Below are positions 26,883 to 37,729 of a stretch of 64,000 nucleotides of DNA, piece by piece. The notes under the pieces are model-generated. The model worked only from the letters and a program-made list of their open reading frames with translations. It ran no database searches and had not been told where the DNA came from. The position numbers were made by a program, and so were the translations under genes. Numbering within the stretch: position 1 is the first letter of the stretch; the number at the start of each line of letters is the position of its first letter. Location: the NCBI GenBank assembly GCA_905182165.1, contig CAJJAK010000008.1, positions 1 through 64,000 on the forward strand, in the 5' to 3' direction. The DNA is from an uncultured Paracoccaceae bacterium. GTDB taxonomy: Bacteria; Pseudomonadota; Alphaproteobacteria; Rhodobacterales; Rhodobacteraceae.

Positions 26883-27901
26883 AAGGGACTATTGTTGCAA
26901 TTTCGGAATTGAATGGACGGGTAGCTAGTGCGCTTGTGCAGGACGGCCAATTAATTGATTTTGTAATTGCCCCAATGAGTGAAGATGAACCTATTCCAGG
27001 CGCTATTTATAGAGGTGTTGTTGGGCGAGCATTAAAAGGATTAAATGGTGTTTTTGTAGATCTTGATGGCAAAAAAAAGGGATATTTGAAGTTGTCTAAA
27101 GGTTTGACTCCAGGCAGCACAATCTTAGTTCAGGTAACTACTGCTTCAGAAGACGGCAAGGCACCTTCGTTAACTCAAAAAATTATTTTCAAAAGTAAAT
27201 TTGCTCATGTTACTCCTTTCTCTCCTGGAGTGAACATATCACGAAAAATTAAGGATGAAGAAGTGCGTGGAAACCTAAGAATTATTTCTGAGGAAGTTAT
27301 TGGTGATAATCCTGATTTCGGTTTAATTTTAAGATCTTCATGCGTTGATACTGACGAGGGTGAAATTACTTCTGATGTAGAAAATACATGGCAACTTGCG
27401 CATTTGGTTATGCAAGATCTAGTTGGTAAGCCTGAACTTTTATTAGATGGTATCGATCCTAGTGATTATGCTTGGAGGGAATGGCCTGGACCCAAGCCAT
27501 CAAATATTATTAGCGGTGAGCATGCCTTTGATAATGCGGGTATTTATGAGCAGGTGGAGGCATTAAGTCAGCCGTATATTAAGCTTGGTGAGGGTGCGTC
27601 CATGTATATTGAGGCAACCAAAGCAATGGTGACTGTCGATGTTAATTCAATTGGTGGCGTTTCATCTGCGGTTAATATTAATATGAAAGCAGCTCAGTTG
27701 TTACCAAAAGAATTGCGATTACGTGGATTGGGGGGGCAGATTGTGATTGATTTTGTTCCAATGCCAAAGAATAATCGGAAAAAGATCGATTTAGTTCTGG
27801 CAAAAGCATTTAAAAATGATCCTATAGAGTCTTCGTTAGTAGGCTGGACACAAATGGGTCATTTTGAATTACAGAGAAAACGAGAGCGTATACAGCTTTA
27901 G
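26879..27901 (+). CDS. rng: Ribonuclease E/G family protein, short form
   Basis: This 340-residue RNase G-like enzyme starts at the ATG at 26879, overlapping maf. An S1-like region occupies the first 100 residues ([20 protein letters not shown]). The catalytic aspartates lie in [11 protein letters not shown] and IVIDFVPM. It is shorter than RNase E, with no long C-terminal scaffold and no zinc-link cysteine pair that I can see, as in other alphaproteobacterial short forms. It processes rRNA or mRNA in the cytoplasm. Confidence 0.88.
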   Translation: MKGTIVAISELNGRVASALVQDGQLIDFVIAPMSEDEPIPGAIYRGVVGRALKGLNGVFVDLDGKKKGYLKLSKGLTPGSTILVQVTTASEDGKAPSLTQKIIFKSKFAHVTPFSPGVNISRKIKDEEVRGNLRIISEEVIGDNPDFGLILRSSCVDTDEGEITSDVENTWQLAHLVMQDLVGKPELLLDGIDPSDYAWREWPGPKPSNIISGEHAFDNAGIYEQVEALSQPYIKLGEGASMYIEATKAMVTVDVNSIGGVSSAVNINMKAAQLLPKELRLRGLGGQIVIDFVPMPKNNRKKIDLVLAKAFKNDPIESSLVGWTQMGHFELQRKRERIQL

Positions 27902-27911
27902 GAGGTGTAAA

Positions 27912-28082
27912 ATGAATTGTCCTAATGTGCAATATACCAAGAAATATCGACCATTTTGTTCAAAACGTTGTGCAGAAGAAGACCTGGGTAAATGGCTTAC
28001 TGGGAGTTACAGAATACCTGTAAATGAACTTGACGAAAATGAAGAAATTGAAAAAGATAACGAGGAACCACAAAGACATTGA
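27912..28082 (+). CDS. yacG: DNA gyrase inhibitor YacG, first zinc pair altered
   Basis: This 56-residue zinc-ribbon protein has [18 protein letters not shown] and GSYRIP of YacG, which binds gyrase. YacG normally has C-x2-C then C-x3-C. Here the second cysteine of the first pair is missing (MNCPNVQY). A TGC codon is present one base out of frame at 27927-27929, so a base inserted just before it and one lost soon after would restore the motif. It follows the RNase gene with an AGGAGG site, as usual. Confidence 0.85.
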   Translation: MNCPNVQYTKKYRPFCSKRCAEEDLGKWLTGSYRIPVNELDENEEIEKDNEEPQRH

Positions 28083-28161
28083 TTTTTTTAGGCGATACCT
28101 CTGGACAGTGCCGCGCACAGGCCCTAGAACTCGCCCACCCGAATGCCCGTCATTCACCCAT

Positions 28162-28236
28162 GCCCGGGTAGCTCAGGGGTAGAGCAGTGGACTGAAAATC
28201 CTCGTGTCGGTGGTTCAAATCCGCCCCCGGGCACCA
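28162..28236 (+). tRNA. tRNA-Phe (GAA)
   Basis: The acceptor stem GCCCGGG/CCCGGGC, D stem GCTC/GAGC, T stem GGTGG/CCGCC and encoded CCA are all complete. The anticodon loop CTGAAAA gives GAA, phenylalanine. The anticodon stem GTGGA/TCCTC has one T-T mismatch. Its place after yacG is typical of Alphaproteobacteria. Confidence 0.95.
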
Positions 28237-28268
28237 TTACCAAAATTAGCTAAATTATCGGAACTATA

Positions 28269-30312
28269 ATGCCCCATACCGCGCTATTGAAAGATGTCTT
28301 TGGGTTTGATTCTTTTCGTCCTGGGCAAGAAGAAATCATCCAGGCTGTAATAGATGGACAAAATGTTTTAGCCATTATGCCCACAGGAGGAGGCAAGTCT
28401 TTATGCTTTCAGTTGCCAGCACTTTTAGGCAAAGGAGTGACAGTTGTCGTTTCACCGTTAATTGCCTTAATGCGGGATCAGGTGCGCGCTTTGCAAGCGG
28501 TGGGCGTCAGTGCGGGGGCTTTAACCTCTGGCAACACACCTGAAGAAACCGATGCGGTTTGGGAGGCTTTGGAGCAAGGCACGCTGAAGCTGCTTTATAT
28601 TGCGCCGGAGCGATTGGCTGCGGGTTCATCGATGGGGATGTTGCGCCGAATTGGTGTGAGCATGATTGCGGTCGATGAGGCGCATTGTGTTTCTCAATGG
28701 GGTCATGATTTTCGCCCTGATTATCTGCGCATTGGCGAGCTGCGCCAAGCGCTGGGTGTACCCTTGGCTGCCTTTACCGCCACGGCGGATGAAGAAACCC
28801 AAGCTGAAATTATCAATAAGCTATTTGAGGGTGTCGCCGCATGCTAATTTTTTGCATGGGTTTGACCGTCCAAATTTACATTTAACTTTTGTGGCCAAAG
28901 ACCAACCTCGTAAGCAGATTTTAAATTTTGCAGAAGCTAGGCAAGGTCAATCTGGTATTGTCTATTGTGGGACTCGCGCTAAAACTGAAACCCTGGCGCA
29001 AGCTCTACGTGGGGCAGGATGTTCAGCCTGTCATTATCACGGTGGTATGGACGCTGAAGATCGTCGAATTGTTGAGGCTCGTTTCCAACGCGAAGATGGA
29101 TTAATTGTTGTGGCTACGGTTGCTTTTGGGATGGGCGTGGATAAACCGGATGTTAGGTGGGTTGCACATGCAGATTTACCCAAAACGGTTGAGTCTTATT
29201 ATCAAGAAACCGCAAGCGGTGGGCGCGATGGTGCCCCTGCGGAAACATTAACTCTCTTTGGTGCAGATGATATACGCCTTCGTCGTTCGCAAATTGATGA
29301 GGGAATGGCACCTGTTGATCGCAAATTGGCGGATCATTCGCGGCTTAATGCATTACTTGGATTGGCAGAAGCTCAGACTTGTCGAAGAGTTACCTTGCTT
29401 AAGTATTTTGGTGAGGCTTGTGTTAGCTGCAACAACTGTGATTTATGCGATAAACCACCTGAGTTATTTGATGGCACTCAATTAGTGCGCATGGCTCTTT
29501 CAGCCATTCTGCGAACAGGAGAATGGTTTGGTGCTGGTCATTTGATTGATATTTTACGAGGTAACTTGACTGATAAAGTTCAGCAACGTGGTCACAATGA
29601 TTTGCCAACCTTTGGTGTGGGCAGGGCGATCAGCAAGGCGCAGTGGCAAGCAATTTTCCGGCAAATGATGGGCTATGATTTAATTCGTCCAGATCCAGAA
29701 CGTCATGGTGGGCTGCGATTCACTGAAAATGCACGCCCATTGCTGAAAGGTGAGGCGCAAATACAGCTCCGAATGGATAGTATAGCAGGCGCAATAGATC
29801 GCGAGCCAAGGGTTAAGTCATTAGTTTCGGATGAGAATGCTCCACTTTTATCTGCACTTAAAGCTCAAAGACGTGCCTTGGCGGAGCAGCAAAAGGTTCC
29901 AGCATATATTGTGTTTAATGATAAAACATTGATTGAAATGGCTGAGCGGCGACCGGCTACATTAGATGACATGGCATCAGTGAGTGGAGTTGGATCTAAG
30001 AAATTGGAAAGGTATGGGCAAACCTTTTTAACTATAATTACTGGTGAAGAGATAAAGCTACATCCAATACGTCGTAAAATGGCAGGTCGGCCAGAAGCTG
30101 ACGTCTTTGATCGGCTATTAGCGGCGCAAAAGGTTTTGGAAAAAGGTGAGTTTGAAACAGAAAAGCCACTTTCTTGCTCTACATCAATATTACGAAATAT
30201 CGTTAAAAGACGGCCAAACAACATTGAAGAGCTTGAACAAATTACGGGTATGAATGCAGCAAGAATAAAACGATTTGGACCCAAGTTTATAGAGATCCTG
30301 CAGTCTCTGTAA
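28269..30312 (+). CDS. recQ: ATP-dependent DNA helicase RecQ, frameshifted
   Basis: RecQ unwinds DNA 3' to 5' in recombination and repair. The first part carries Walker A MPTGGGKS and DEAHCVSQWGHDFRP. One extra base near 28840 shifts the frame, and the protein continues as ANFLHGFDRPNLHL to the end at 30312. The zinc site is RVTLLKYFGEACVSCNNCDLC. Two HRDC domains follow (about 29850-30050 and 30105-30310). Motif VI reads QETASGGRDG instead of the usual Q-x-x-GRAGRDG, so the first arginine is lost. It lies next to tRNA-Phe and is somewhat GC-richer than its neighbours. Confidence 0.85.
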
Positions 30313-30452
30313 TGAAAATTGAGTTATTTTAATATAATGGTCCGACCTGTATAAGAATACACTTGACGTATCAAATATTTTTCATTGATAATGATATTAT
30401 CATGAGTGATGTTTAGTTAATTTCTGAATATCTGTTTAAAAGAAAGTTTTAA

Positions 30453-31179
30453 ATGTCACGGTCAGTTTGCGCAATTATTGGAGCAGGAGAGGGCCTTGGC
30501 CAAGCTCTTGCTAAAAAATTTGCCAATCAAGGATATGATATAGCTTTACTTTCTCGATCAATTGAGGGGAGCGCTTTGGCATTTGAGGCAGTCAAAACAA
30601 TTGGTTCTAATGTTAAACATTTTTGTGCTGATGCCCAGAATCCCATTGCTATTGAGAATGCGATAGCAAACGTAATTAGTGAAATGGGTGAAATTGAAGT
30701 TTTAATTTATAATGTTCGAGGTGAAGTTTACAAAATGCGAACCTTTAGAAATGTCTTATGAACAACTTTCAGAAGTATATAATACTGAAGTGATAGGGGC
30801 ATTTGCTGCTGCTAAATCAGTATTACCAAAAATGATCAAAAACTCTAAAGGTAGTATATTTTTTTCTAGTGCAACTGCTGCTTATAGAGGATCAAATACT
30901 CATCCACTTTATGCGATTGGAAAATTTGGATTACGCGCATTGTCTCAAAGTCTTTCAAAAGCTTACGCTAAGGAGGGCGTTCATATTATCCACGTTAGAT
31001 TAGATTGTGATCTTGATGTGCCTTATATGAAACAATCTTACGGTACTGAATATAACCCTGACAATCTTGCAAATCCTGATGATGTGGCTGAGAGTTATTG
31101 GTTAACACATTTACAACCAAAATCAGCATGGAGCAATGAAATTGAATTACGGCCCTATACCGAACACTGGACATATTGA
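30453..31179 (+). CDS. Short-chain dehydrogenase/reductase, frameshifted
   Basis: The NAD(P) motif IIGAGEGLGQALA is at the N-terminus. Near 30725 one surplus base shifts the frame; after correction it reads GEFTKCEPLEM and continues. The catalytic serine is in FFSSATAAY and the YxxxK motif is YAIGK. Total length about 240 residues is normal for an SDR. It precedes a glutathione S-transferase gene on the same strand. The substrate is unknown. Confidence 0.8.
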
Positions 31180-31222
31180 ACCACTTAAGTTTCTGAAAGA
31201 GTGCGTTTAAAGGAGAAAAATT

Positions 31223-31859
31223 ATGACTTATAAACTTTTTTATGCTGATGGCAGTGCAGCACAAGGGGTTCAAATGGTTCTTGAAGAGTTGCGGTCAGCC
31301 TTATGAATTAATTCAATCTACCAAAGACCGAAGTAAGCCCAGACCGCCAGAACAAATTAAAATTAATCCAAATGGCTGGGTACCTGTTCTCATGTATGAC
31401 AATACTGGTATGTATGAATGTGCCGCAATTACGATATTTTTGTGTGATCGTCATCCTGAAATGAATTTAGCACCTAAAGTAGATGATCCAAACAGAGGAC
31501 TATTTCTTCAAACACTTATTTATTTTTCTAACTCAGTTCAAACAGCATTTCAAACTTACTATTACCCTGATCGATTTACCGATTCAGTTGAGGATGAAGC
31601 AGGCACTCAAAGAAGAGGGATTAGAAGGTTAAGAGAAACTTGGAAAGTTATTGATGATCAAATAGGTAACAATAAATGGTTATTGGGTGACCGTTTTAGT
31701 GCTGCTGACCTTTATTTACTTATGTTAACCACGTGGCTCTCTCTTTATCCAGATCGAGGGCTTCCACAAATTTCCGAATTTCCTAATGTTAAACGGATTG
31801 CAGATGCTGTGATTTCCAGGCCAAGTGCGCAACATGTTTATAAAGAATTGACAATGTAA
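31223..31859 (+). CDS. Glutathione S-transferase, frameshifted near the start
   Basis: The ATG at 31223 follows AAAGGAG. It encodes the start of a thioredoxin-fold domain, MTYKLFYADGSAAQGVQMVL. One extra T near 31287 shifts the frame; corrected, it reads EECGQPYELIQ and continues through INPNGWVPVL, with the C-terminal helical domain RFSAADLYLLML. About 210 residues is the usual length. It conjugates glutathione to small electrophiles or acts on a catabolic intermediate. Confidence 0.82.
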
Positions 31860-31905
31860 AGGATTGAGTTTCATTAAAATAACATCTTCTATTGTCTGGA
31901 CTCAT

Positions 31906-34308
31906 TTAAGTTTTTCTCATTTGAGATCCAATTGGATCATAAGGTGAAAAAGGTATTATCTTGGCTATGCGCTTTTTACCCACAACGTGAACAAAAACCT
32001 TTTTTCCAATCTCCACATGTGTTTTGTCCAACATTGCTAAGGCATAACTACGTTTCATACGGTGGCCATACCCGCCTGATGTTGTCATACCTATAACTTT
32101 TTCATCGGACCATACAGGTTCAAATCCTGTTGCATCAGCATCCTCAGCATCTATTTCTAGCATTGTTAGAATTTGTTTTGGATTGAGTAATTTTTGTGCA
32201 GCCTTGCGGCCTATAAAATCGCCTTTACCCCAATCGCACCATCGATCTAAACCAGTCATTGCAGGCGTATACCCCTGTGTAAATTCTGCGTTCCAGATGC
32301 CAATAGATTTTTCTAACCTTAAGGAAAGCATAGCATCAAAGCCAATTTCTTTAATTCCTATTTTTTGACCAGCTTCTAGTAACATATTTCTGAGTCCCAC
32401 ATGTTCTGACGTTAGGCAGTTTATTTCAAAGGCCATTTCCCCAGATAATGATAGTCGAGAAATTTTAACTCGGTATAAACCTAGGTCAATTTCAGCACAC
32501 TCCATCATCTTTAAATTTGATTTTGATGATGTAATTAACGCATTTAAAACGTCTCGAGATTTTGGTCCATTTATTGAAAAACCACCAAACGTATCTGACA
32601 CATCTTGAATATCCACCTCAGTATCCATATTTTTCTCAAACCAACGCATGTGAAACTGGCGCATGTAATAGGACCCCATTAACCAATAAGTGCCATCTCC
32701 CCAATTAAAGCATGTAAGATCCCCTTTAAGTCTGCCATCATGACCAAGCATAGGTGCCAGTTTGATCTTTCCAGGTTTGGGAAGTTCGCAAGCCAATAAT
32801 TTGTTTAACCACATCCCAGCTTTATCTCCCGATACCTTATATCGAGAAAATCCTGAAATATCTAAAAGACCACATGTTTCTTGAACGGCGTCACACTCCT
32901 CTTCCACATATTTAAATGAATTTGGTCGTTTCATTGTGCCAGGTTCTTTAAAACCTTTTGGAGCAAAGTAGAGTGGTAATTCTAAACCCCATAGGCTGCC
33001 CCAAATGGCCCCTGCATCTGTCATATCATTATATGCCCCTGGAAGACGTAATGGTCTGCCGGCAGGTAACTGCTCATTTGGATAAGTCATAACAAAACGT
33101 CGAGAATAAAACTGACCTGTGGTTTGCTTTATATATTCTCTATTTGATTGATGCCTGCCAAATCGAGCGACATCCATACCAAAAATATCGTTTTCTGGTT
33201 CGCCATAAATCATCCATTCAGCTAAACTTTTGCCTACTCCTCCACCCTGGCTGAAACCAGCCATTACACCACATGCAACCCAATAACCTGTTGGACCGAT
33301 AGGGCCCACCAACGGATTTCCATCTGGCGCAAAAGTAAAGGCACCATTTACCCAACGTCGTATTCCTACTTTATCTAGACCTGGAAATCTTTCAAAACCA
33401 ATCGCCAGCTCAGTTCCAATTCGATCAATGTCCTCAGGAATAAGGTCCATTCCATAATCCCAGGGCGCGCCATCAACATGCCAATGTTTCGGATTTTGCT
33501 CATACACCCCCATCAATAATCCGTCACGCTCTTGTCTAGTGTACGTAAAGCCATCAAGATCAACAATTGTTGGAAGTTCTCCCTTAATGGTATTGAGTGG
33601 TTCAAATGGTTCTGTGATTAGATAATGGTGCTCCATTGGAGTGACTGGTAAGTCAACATTGGCCATCAGTCCAACTTCTCGAGCCCAAAGGCCTCCAGCA
33701 TTAACAATATGCTCAGAATGAATTGTTCCTTTTTCTGTTACAACGTCCCAACTACCATCTTTTCTTTGGTTGAGTTCTACAACACGGTTTCTTAAGATTA
33801 CGTCCGCACCACGATTTTTTGCTGCTCCAACATATGCATGTGTTGTTCCGTTTGGATCAAGATAACCCTCATTATCATCATAAAGGCCACCTAACACATC
33901 GCTTGTTTTTACAACACCGCCAGTGATTTCATTCACCTCATTTGGTGACATTAATCGCGCTGTTGTTACACCAATCGCCTGGAATGTGGCCCATCCTGCT
34001 TTTATCTGTTCCCACCGATCTGGGTCTGTAGCAATGTTCACACCACCAGTCATATGAAGGCCACAGTTCACACCACTTTCTTTTTCAATTTCACGATATA
34101 AATTGATCGTGTAATCTTGCAATACAGCTATGTTTGGGTCTCCATTTAGGGCATGAAACCCAGCGGCGGCATGCCATGTGGAACCTGCTGTTAGTTCAGC
34201 GCGTTCAATAAGTGCTACATCATTCCAACCAAATTTAGTTAAATGATAAAGTACTGATGCTCCAACTACACCACCTCCAATGACCACGGCACGATAAGAA
34301 GATTTCAT
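31906..34308 (-). CDS. Dimethylglycine/sarcosine dehydrogenase-like flavoprotein
   Basis: This 800-residue protein has two parts. The first (1-400) is a DAO-type FAD domain with VIGGGVVGASVLYHL near residue 9 and SGSTWHAAG-like TAGSTWHAAGFHA near 41, where the histidine usually carries covalent FAD. The second (about 400-800) is an aminomethyltransferase (GcvT)-type folate domain with GFDAMLSLRLEKSIGIW near 650. Such enzymes oxidatively demethylate dimethylglycine, sarcosine or similar N-methyl compounds and pass the one-carbon unit to tetrahydrofolate. The frame is intact. A second, broken relative lies at 37730. Confidence 0.88.
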   Translation of the reverse strand: MKSSYRAVVIGGGVVGASVLYHLTKFGWNDVALIERAELTAGSTWHAAAGFHALNGDPNIAVLQDYTINLYREIEKESGVNCGLHMTGGVNIATDPDRWEQIKAGWATFQAIGVTTARLMSPNEVNEITGGVVKTSDVLGGLYDDNEGYLDPNGTTHAYVGAAKNRGADVILRNRVVELNQRKDGSWDVVTEKGTIHSEHIVNAGGLWAREVGLMANVDLPVTPMEHHYLITEPFEPLNTIKGELPTIVDLDGFTYTRQERDGLLMGVYEQNPKHWHVDGAPWDYGMDLIPEDIDRIGTELAIGFERFPGLDKVGIRRWVNGAFTFAPDGNPLVGPIGPTGYWVACGVMAGFSQGGGVGKSLAEWMIYGEPENDIFGMDVARFGRHQSNREYIKQTTGQFYSRRFVMTYPNEQLPAGRPLRLPGAYNDMTDAGAIWGSLWGLELPLYFAPKGFKEPGTMKRPNSFKYVEEECDAVQETCGLLDISGFSRYKVSGDKAGMWLNKLLACELPKPGKIKLAPMLGHDGRLKGDLTCFNWGDGTYWLMGSYYMRQFHMRWFEKNMDTEVDIQDVSDTFGGFSINGPKSRDVLNALITSSKSNLKMMECAEIDLGLYRVKISRLSLSGEMAFEINCLTSEHVGLRNMLLEAGQKIGIKEIGFDAMLSLRLEKSIGIWNAEFTQGYTPAMTGLDRWCDWGKGDFIGRKAAQKLLNPKQILTMLEIDAEDADATGFEPVWSDEKVIGMTTSGGYGHRMKRSYALAMLDKTHVEIGKKVFVHVVGKKRIAKIIPFSPYDPIGSQMRKT

Positions 34309-34463
34309 TCTATGTTCCTATAATTATTTAAATTACGATTACTCAAAATTTTTACTCAGTAAATACATAATGATGAGTTTTTAAAATTATTTTGCCAATC
34401 ATGAAACTTTATAAACCATCTGACAGTGTTTACATTGATAAACTAAAGTGTACTTTTTTAATC

Positions 34464-35563
34464 ATGGCAAAACCTCAAAATGAGATAATTGAAAATCTCA
34501 AGCAAAATATTATTAAAAACTTTGGAACTCCATGCCCAGTGATTGATCTCGATATTGTAGAGACTAACATTAACCATGTTCAGAAGCTTTGTGATGCGAA
34601 GGGCCTTGCTAACAGGCCTCACATTAAAACCCATAAATCACCTGTCTTGGCCAAAATGCAGATTGCGGCTGGTGCGAAGGGAATTACTTGTCAAAAACTA
34701 GGTGAAGCAGAAGTAATGGCTGATGCGGGCATTATAGATATTATCATTGCAACAAACCTTTTGGGGGCTGCTGCGTCCGGCCGCCTAACCTCATTGCAGA
34801 GACGCATTAGTTTAAAGGTATGTGCGGATAATCCATTTTCGCTCGCGGCCTACTCGGATGCTGCGCATCAGGCTGATCGTGTTATGGATGTAATGATTGA
34901 ATGTGATACTGGCCAGAATCGCGCTGGTGTAGTCACTCCAGGCGAAGTCATCACGCTTGCAAGAATCATAAAAAATGATCCTATGCTTAATTTTGCGGGA
35001 CTGTTGTTTTACCCACCCCTGAATGGTTGGTCGCAAACGCAAGAATTTTGGAAAAAACTAAGGAAGGCCTTAAAAGCTTAGGAATGTCTGCCAAGATTGT
35101 GTCAACTGGTGGCACACCAAACTTTCAAAACATTGGTCAACTGGATGGTGCAACAGAACATCGTGCTGGAACCTGCATTTTTAATGATCTCATGATGATT
35201 GAGGCTGGTGTGGCAAAATTTGAGGATTGTGCTTTACAAGTGTTTACAAGTGTTGTCAGCCGGGGAGGAGTGGATCGAGGCATCCTTGATGCTGGTTCCA
35301 AAACTTTAACATCTGATCAGTTTGGGTTGGAAGGGTTTGGCAGACTTCTTGAGCATCCAAATGCCATGATTGAAAAACTTGCTGAAGAGCATGGCTTTCT
35401 TGATCTTTCAAAGTGCCTCAATAAACCCAAAATAGGCGATATTGTTAGAGTTATACCAAATCATGTTTGTGTTGCTGTTAATATGGTTGATCAGCTTGTG
35501 GCCGTGCGTGGCAATGAAATTGTCGACGTGATCCCAGTAGCTGCGCGTGGTATGCTTGTTTAA
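34464..35563 (+). CDS. D-threonine aldolase/D-serine dehydratase-family enzyme, frameshifted
   Basis: I start it at 34464 (MAKPQNEIIENLK), where the family similarity begins. FGTPCPVIDLDIV and the PLP-lysine segment RPHIKTHKSP are typical of the alanine-racemase-fold D-threonine aldolase group. Near 35035-35060 the frame shifts, and it continues as EKTKEGLKSLGMSAKIVSTG. PNHVCVAVN near the end holds the His-x-Cys metal site. It should act on a D-3-hydroxyamino acid, giving glycine and an aldehyde or an oxo acid. It is divergent from the dimethylglycine-dehydrogenase-like gene, and glycine metabolism may link them. Confidence 0.8.
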
Positions 35564-35576
35564 CCCTAGGGTTAAA
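35559..35576. promoter_or_regulatory. Perfect 18-bp palindrome
   Basis: TTTAACCCTAGGGTTAAA is fully self-complementary with no loop and contains the stop codon of the preceding gene. An A-run follows on the plus strand, so it is not a rightward terminator. It could be a protein-binding site or chance. Confidence 0.3.
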
Positions 35577-35652
35577 AAAAACCGGCAAAGCCACTGTGAA
35601 AATAATATATGGAAATATTAACTAAGAAACTTAGTTCTCCAAAATACTTTAA

Positions 35653-36141
35653 TTAATTATTTATAATTTTGCAGCTTAGATTGTAAACAATATTACTTGT
35701 GTCATTTACGTCATCTAATTGAAATCCATGCTTTTGTGCTTCGGTTTGGAAAGCCTTGTAAAGTAAACTTCGCAAATCTAGGTCAATACTACTATCCTCA
35801 ACTGAAAATTCTTGAAGATTGTCTTGATTATCATCAAGGTTATCTTCAACCTTTTCCTTATTCCCAAATATTTGTTCCCAGCCAGATCGATAGGCTGGTG
35901 TGGAAACACTTGAAAAATGACTAATAGAAGATTGAGATGCTGACTTTGGAGGTGTTTTGTCTTTTGTTGTTTTGGAATCTTGCGTGGTTTCGGTGCTTTT
36001 ATCAGTAGTATCTTTTTTAATGTCAGTATTTTTTTCAGTAGTATCTTTTTTAACATCAGTATTTTTTTCAATATTATTTTTTTTAACTTCAGTGGAAGCA
36101 GCTTCCTTAGTCGGCTTCTTGGGTGATTTTTTCGCGCTCAT
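35653..36141 (-). CDS. Unknown protein with lysine/threonine repeats
   Basis: I do not recognise this 162-residue protein. From the ATG at 36141 it starts MSAKKSPKKPTKEAA, followed by imperfect repeats of about 11 residues, EKNTDVKKDTT, EKNTDIKKDTT and DKSTETTQDS, at about residues 25-55. A serine-rich stretch and AYRSGWEQIFGNKEK follow, then an acidic part and a C-terminal helical part (LRSLLYKAFQTEAQKHG). It has no signal peptide. The basic repeat start is like that of nucleic-acid-binding or phase-separating proteins, but there is no domain to prove it. Confidence 0.6.
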   Translation of the reverse strand: MSAKKSPKKPTKEAASTEVKKNNIEKNTDVKKDTTEKNTDIKKDTTDKSTETTQDSKTTKDKTPPKSASQSSISHFSSVSTPAYRSGWEQIFGNKEKVEDNLDDNQDNLQEFSVEDSSIDLDLRSLLYKAFQTEAQKHGFQLDDVNDTSNIVYNLSCKIINN

Positions 36142-36243
36142 AATATAAATATTCCAATCATCAAAATTAGTGGGGTCGTTTAACAAGTTTTAATGTGGGC
36201 TTACAAGTAATTTTTGGGTGTTATTTCTTTATTATTTTAGCTA

Positions 36244-37446
36244 TCAAATTTTGTTCCGCTTTTCGTAGTTTCGTAGTGATTGGCCAAGAGACGTAATGCC
36301 CTGCTGAATAAGATTTTCAGATTGAGAGGAGAAATTGATGCGAGCATGATTTTTTTGTTCTTTAACTGGGAAAAAGCTACCACCTGGTACATATGCTACT
36401 TTAGCTTCTGGTAGTGCTATTTCTTTCATAAATTTAGCGGTGTCAAATTTTTCATCAAATGTTACCCAAGTAAACAACCCCCCACTGGGGTTAGTTATTT
36501 TAATATTTTCTGGAAAGTGTTTTTTAATTTGCTCCAACATTAATTCTTTTTTAGTTAAGTATGCTTCCTTAAGTTTGTTTATGTGCGCATTAAGATCATA
36601 ACGCTCTAAAAACATGCTTGTTGCAGCCATATTGAGTGTTGAAGTTTGCGTATCTGCTGCTACCTTCAATAATCCCATTTTCTTAATTAGGTTGGCTTCT
36701 GCTACAGCCCAACCAATTCGTAAACCTGGAACTAAAATTTTTGAAAAACTACCCAGATGAATGACGCGATTTTGGGTATCCATTGATTTCAAGGTGGGAA
36801 GGCTTTCACCTTCAAAACGGATATGGCGATAAGGTGTGTCTTCCAAGATCACTACGTCATGTAGATTTGCTAAATTAATTAATTGCTTACGTCTAGTGAG
36901 GCTCAGTGTAACTCCAGTTGGGTTTTGGAAGTCAGGAATGGTATATATCATCTTAGTTTTTGGATTTTCTTCTAGCACTTTCTTAAGAAGATCTGTTCGC
37001 ATACCATCATTATCTATTGGTACAGCTTTATAATTTGGTTGATTAAGATTGAATGCAATTAAAGCACCCAAGAAAGTTGGATCTTCTGTGATTAAAACAT
37101 CACCAGGATCAATGAACATTTTGGAAACTAAGTCGAATCCTTGTTGAGAGCCCTGAAGAATTAAAACATCTTTTGCGTCACAAGGTGTACCATCTAATGT
37201 CATCAAGTTGGCAATTTGCTCACGTAGTTTGGGCAATCCGTCTGAAGGGGCATATTGCATTGACGCACCACTTGGATCATTAATTATTTCACTAAATATT
37301 TTTTTTAATTTGTTTTTAGGAAATAATGAGGCATCTGGATAACCACCGCCAAATGATATAATTGATTTGTCTGCTCCCAGTGCTAATAGTTCATCAATCG
37401 CAGAAGGTTTAACTGCCTTCATTTTTTCTGAAAATAGGTTGTTCAT
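36244..37446 (-). CDS. Class I/II aminotransferase, LysN/2-aminoadipate type
   Basis: This 400-residue PLP enzyme has SFGGGYPDASLFP, ITEDPTFLGALIAFNL, YTIPDFQNPTGVTLSL and the lysine segment HLGSFSKILVPGLRIGW. This is the pattern of 2-aminoadipate aminotransferases and MocR-type catalytic domains, without a DNA-binding domain. I choose the ATG at 37446 because AAGG lies eight bases upstream; a TTG start twelve codons earlier is weaker. The substrate may be an amino acid of the neighbouring N-methyl or D-amino acid pathways. Confidence 0.85.
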   Translation of the reverse strand: MNNLFSEKMKAVKPSAIDELLALGADKSIISFGGGYPDASLFPKNKLKKIFSEIINDPSGASMQYAPSDGLPKLREQIANLMTLDGTPCDAKDVLILQGSQQGFDLVSKMFIDPGDVLITEDPTFLGALIAFNLNQPNYKAVPIDNDGMRTDLLKKVLEENPKTKMIYTIPDFQNPTGVTLSLTRRKQLINLANLHDVVILEDTPYRHIRFEGESLPTLKSMDTQNRVIHLGSFSKILVPGLRIGWAVAEANLIKKMGLLKVAADTQTSTLNMAATSMFLERYDLNAHINKLKEAYLTKKELMLEQIKKHFPENIKITNPSGGLFTWVTFDEKFDTAKFMKEIALPEAKVAYVPGGSFFPVKEQKNHARINFSSQSENLIQQGITSLGQSLRNYEKRNKI

Positions 37447-37729
37447 TTTTGACCTTAATTTTTTTGAGTATGGAACACTCAATTTTATTAGAATGCAAGA
37501 ATTAGGAATAATGTGGTGACCATTAAAGCTCCCAGGTGTAATTAAAAATATTTGATCCTATTATAAATCAAAATATATACATTACTTAATTTTCTTAGTC
37601 ATAAATAGAGATTGTAATCTGAATTAAAGATTTGTTGCAAAATAGAATTTATTTGTCATATTTTAGTTTAATCTGTGGCTAATATTTTATTTGCCAAACT
37701 TTTATTAAAAGCACATGTAGGAGCGTCCT

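Noticed and set aside
31242..31300. Glutathione S-transferase starting at 31242
   Set aside because: The ATG at 31223 has a good ribosome-binding site and encodes the true N-terminal strand; the later start only appears because of one extra base.
35559..35576. Rho-independent terminator at the 18-bp palindrome
   Set aside because: A perfect palindrome without a loop makes a poor hairpin, and A residues follow it instead of T residues.
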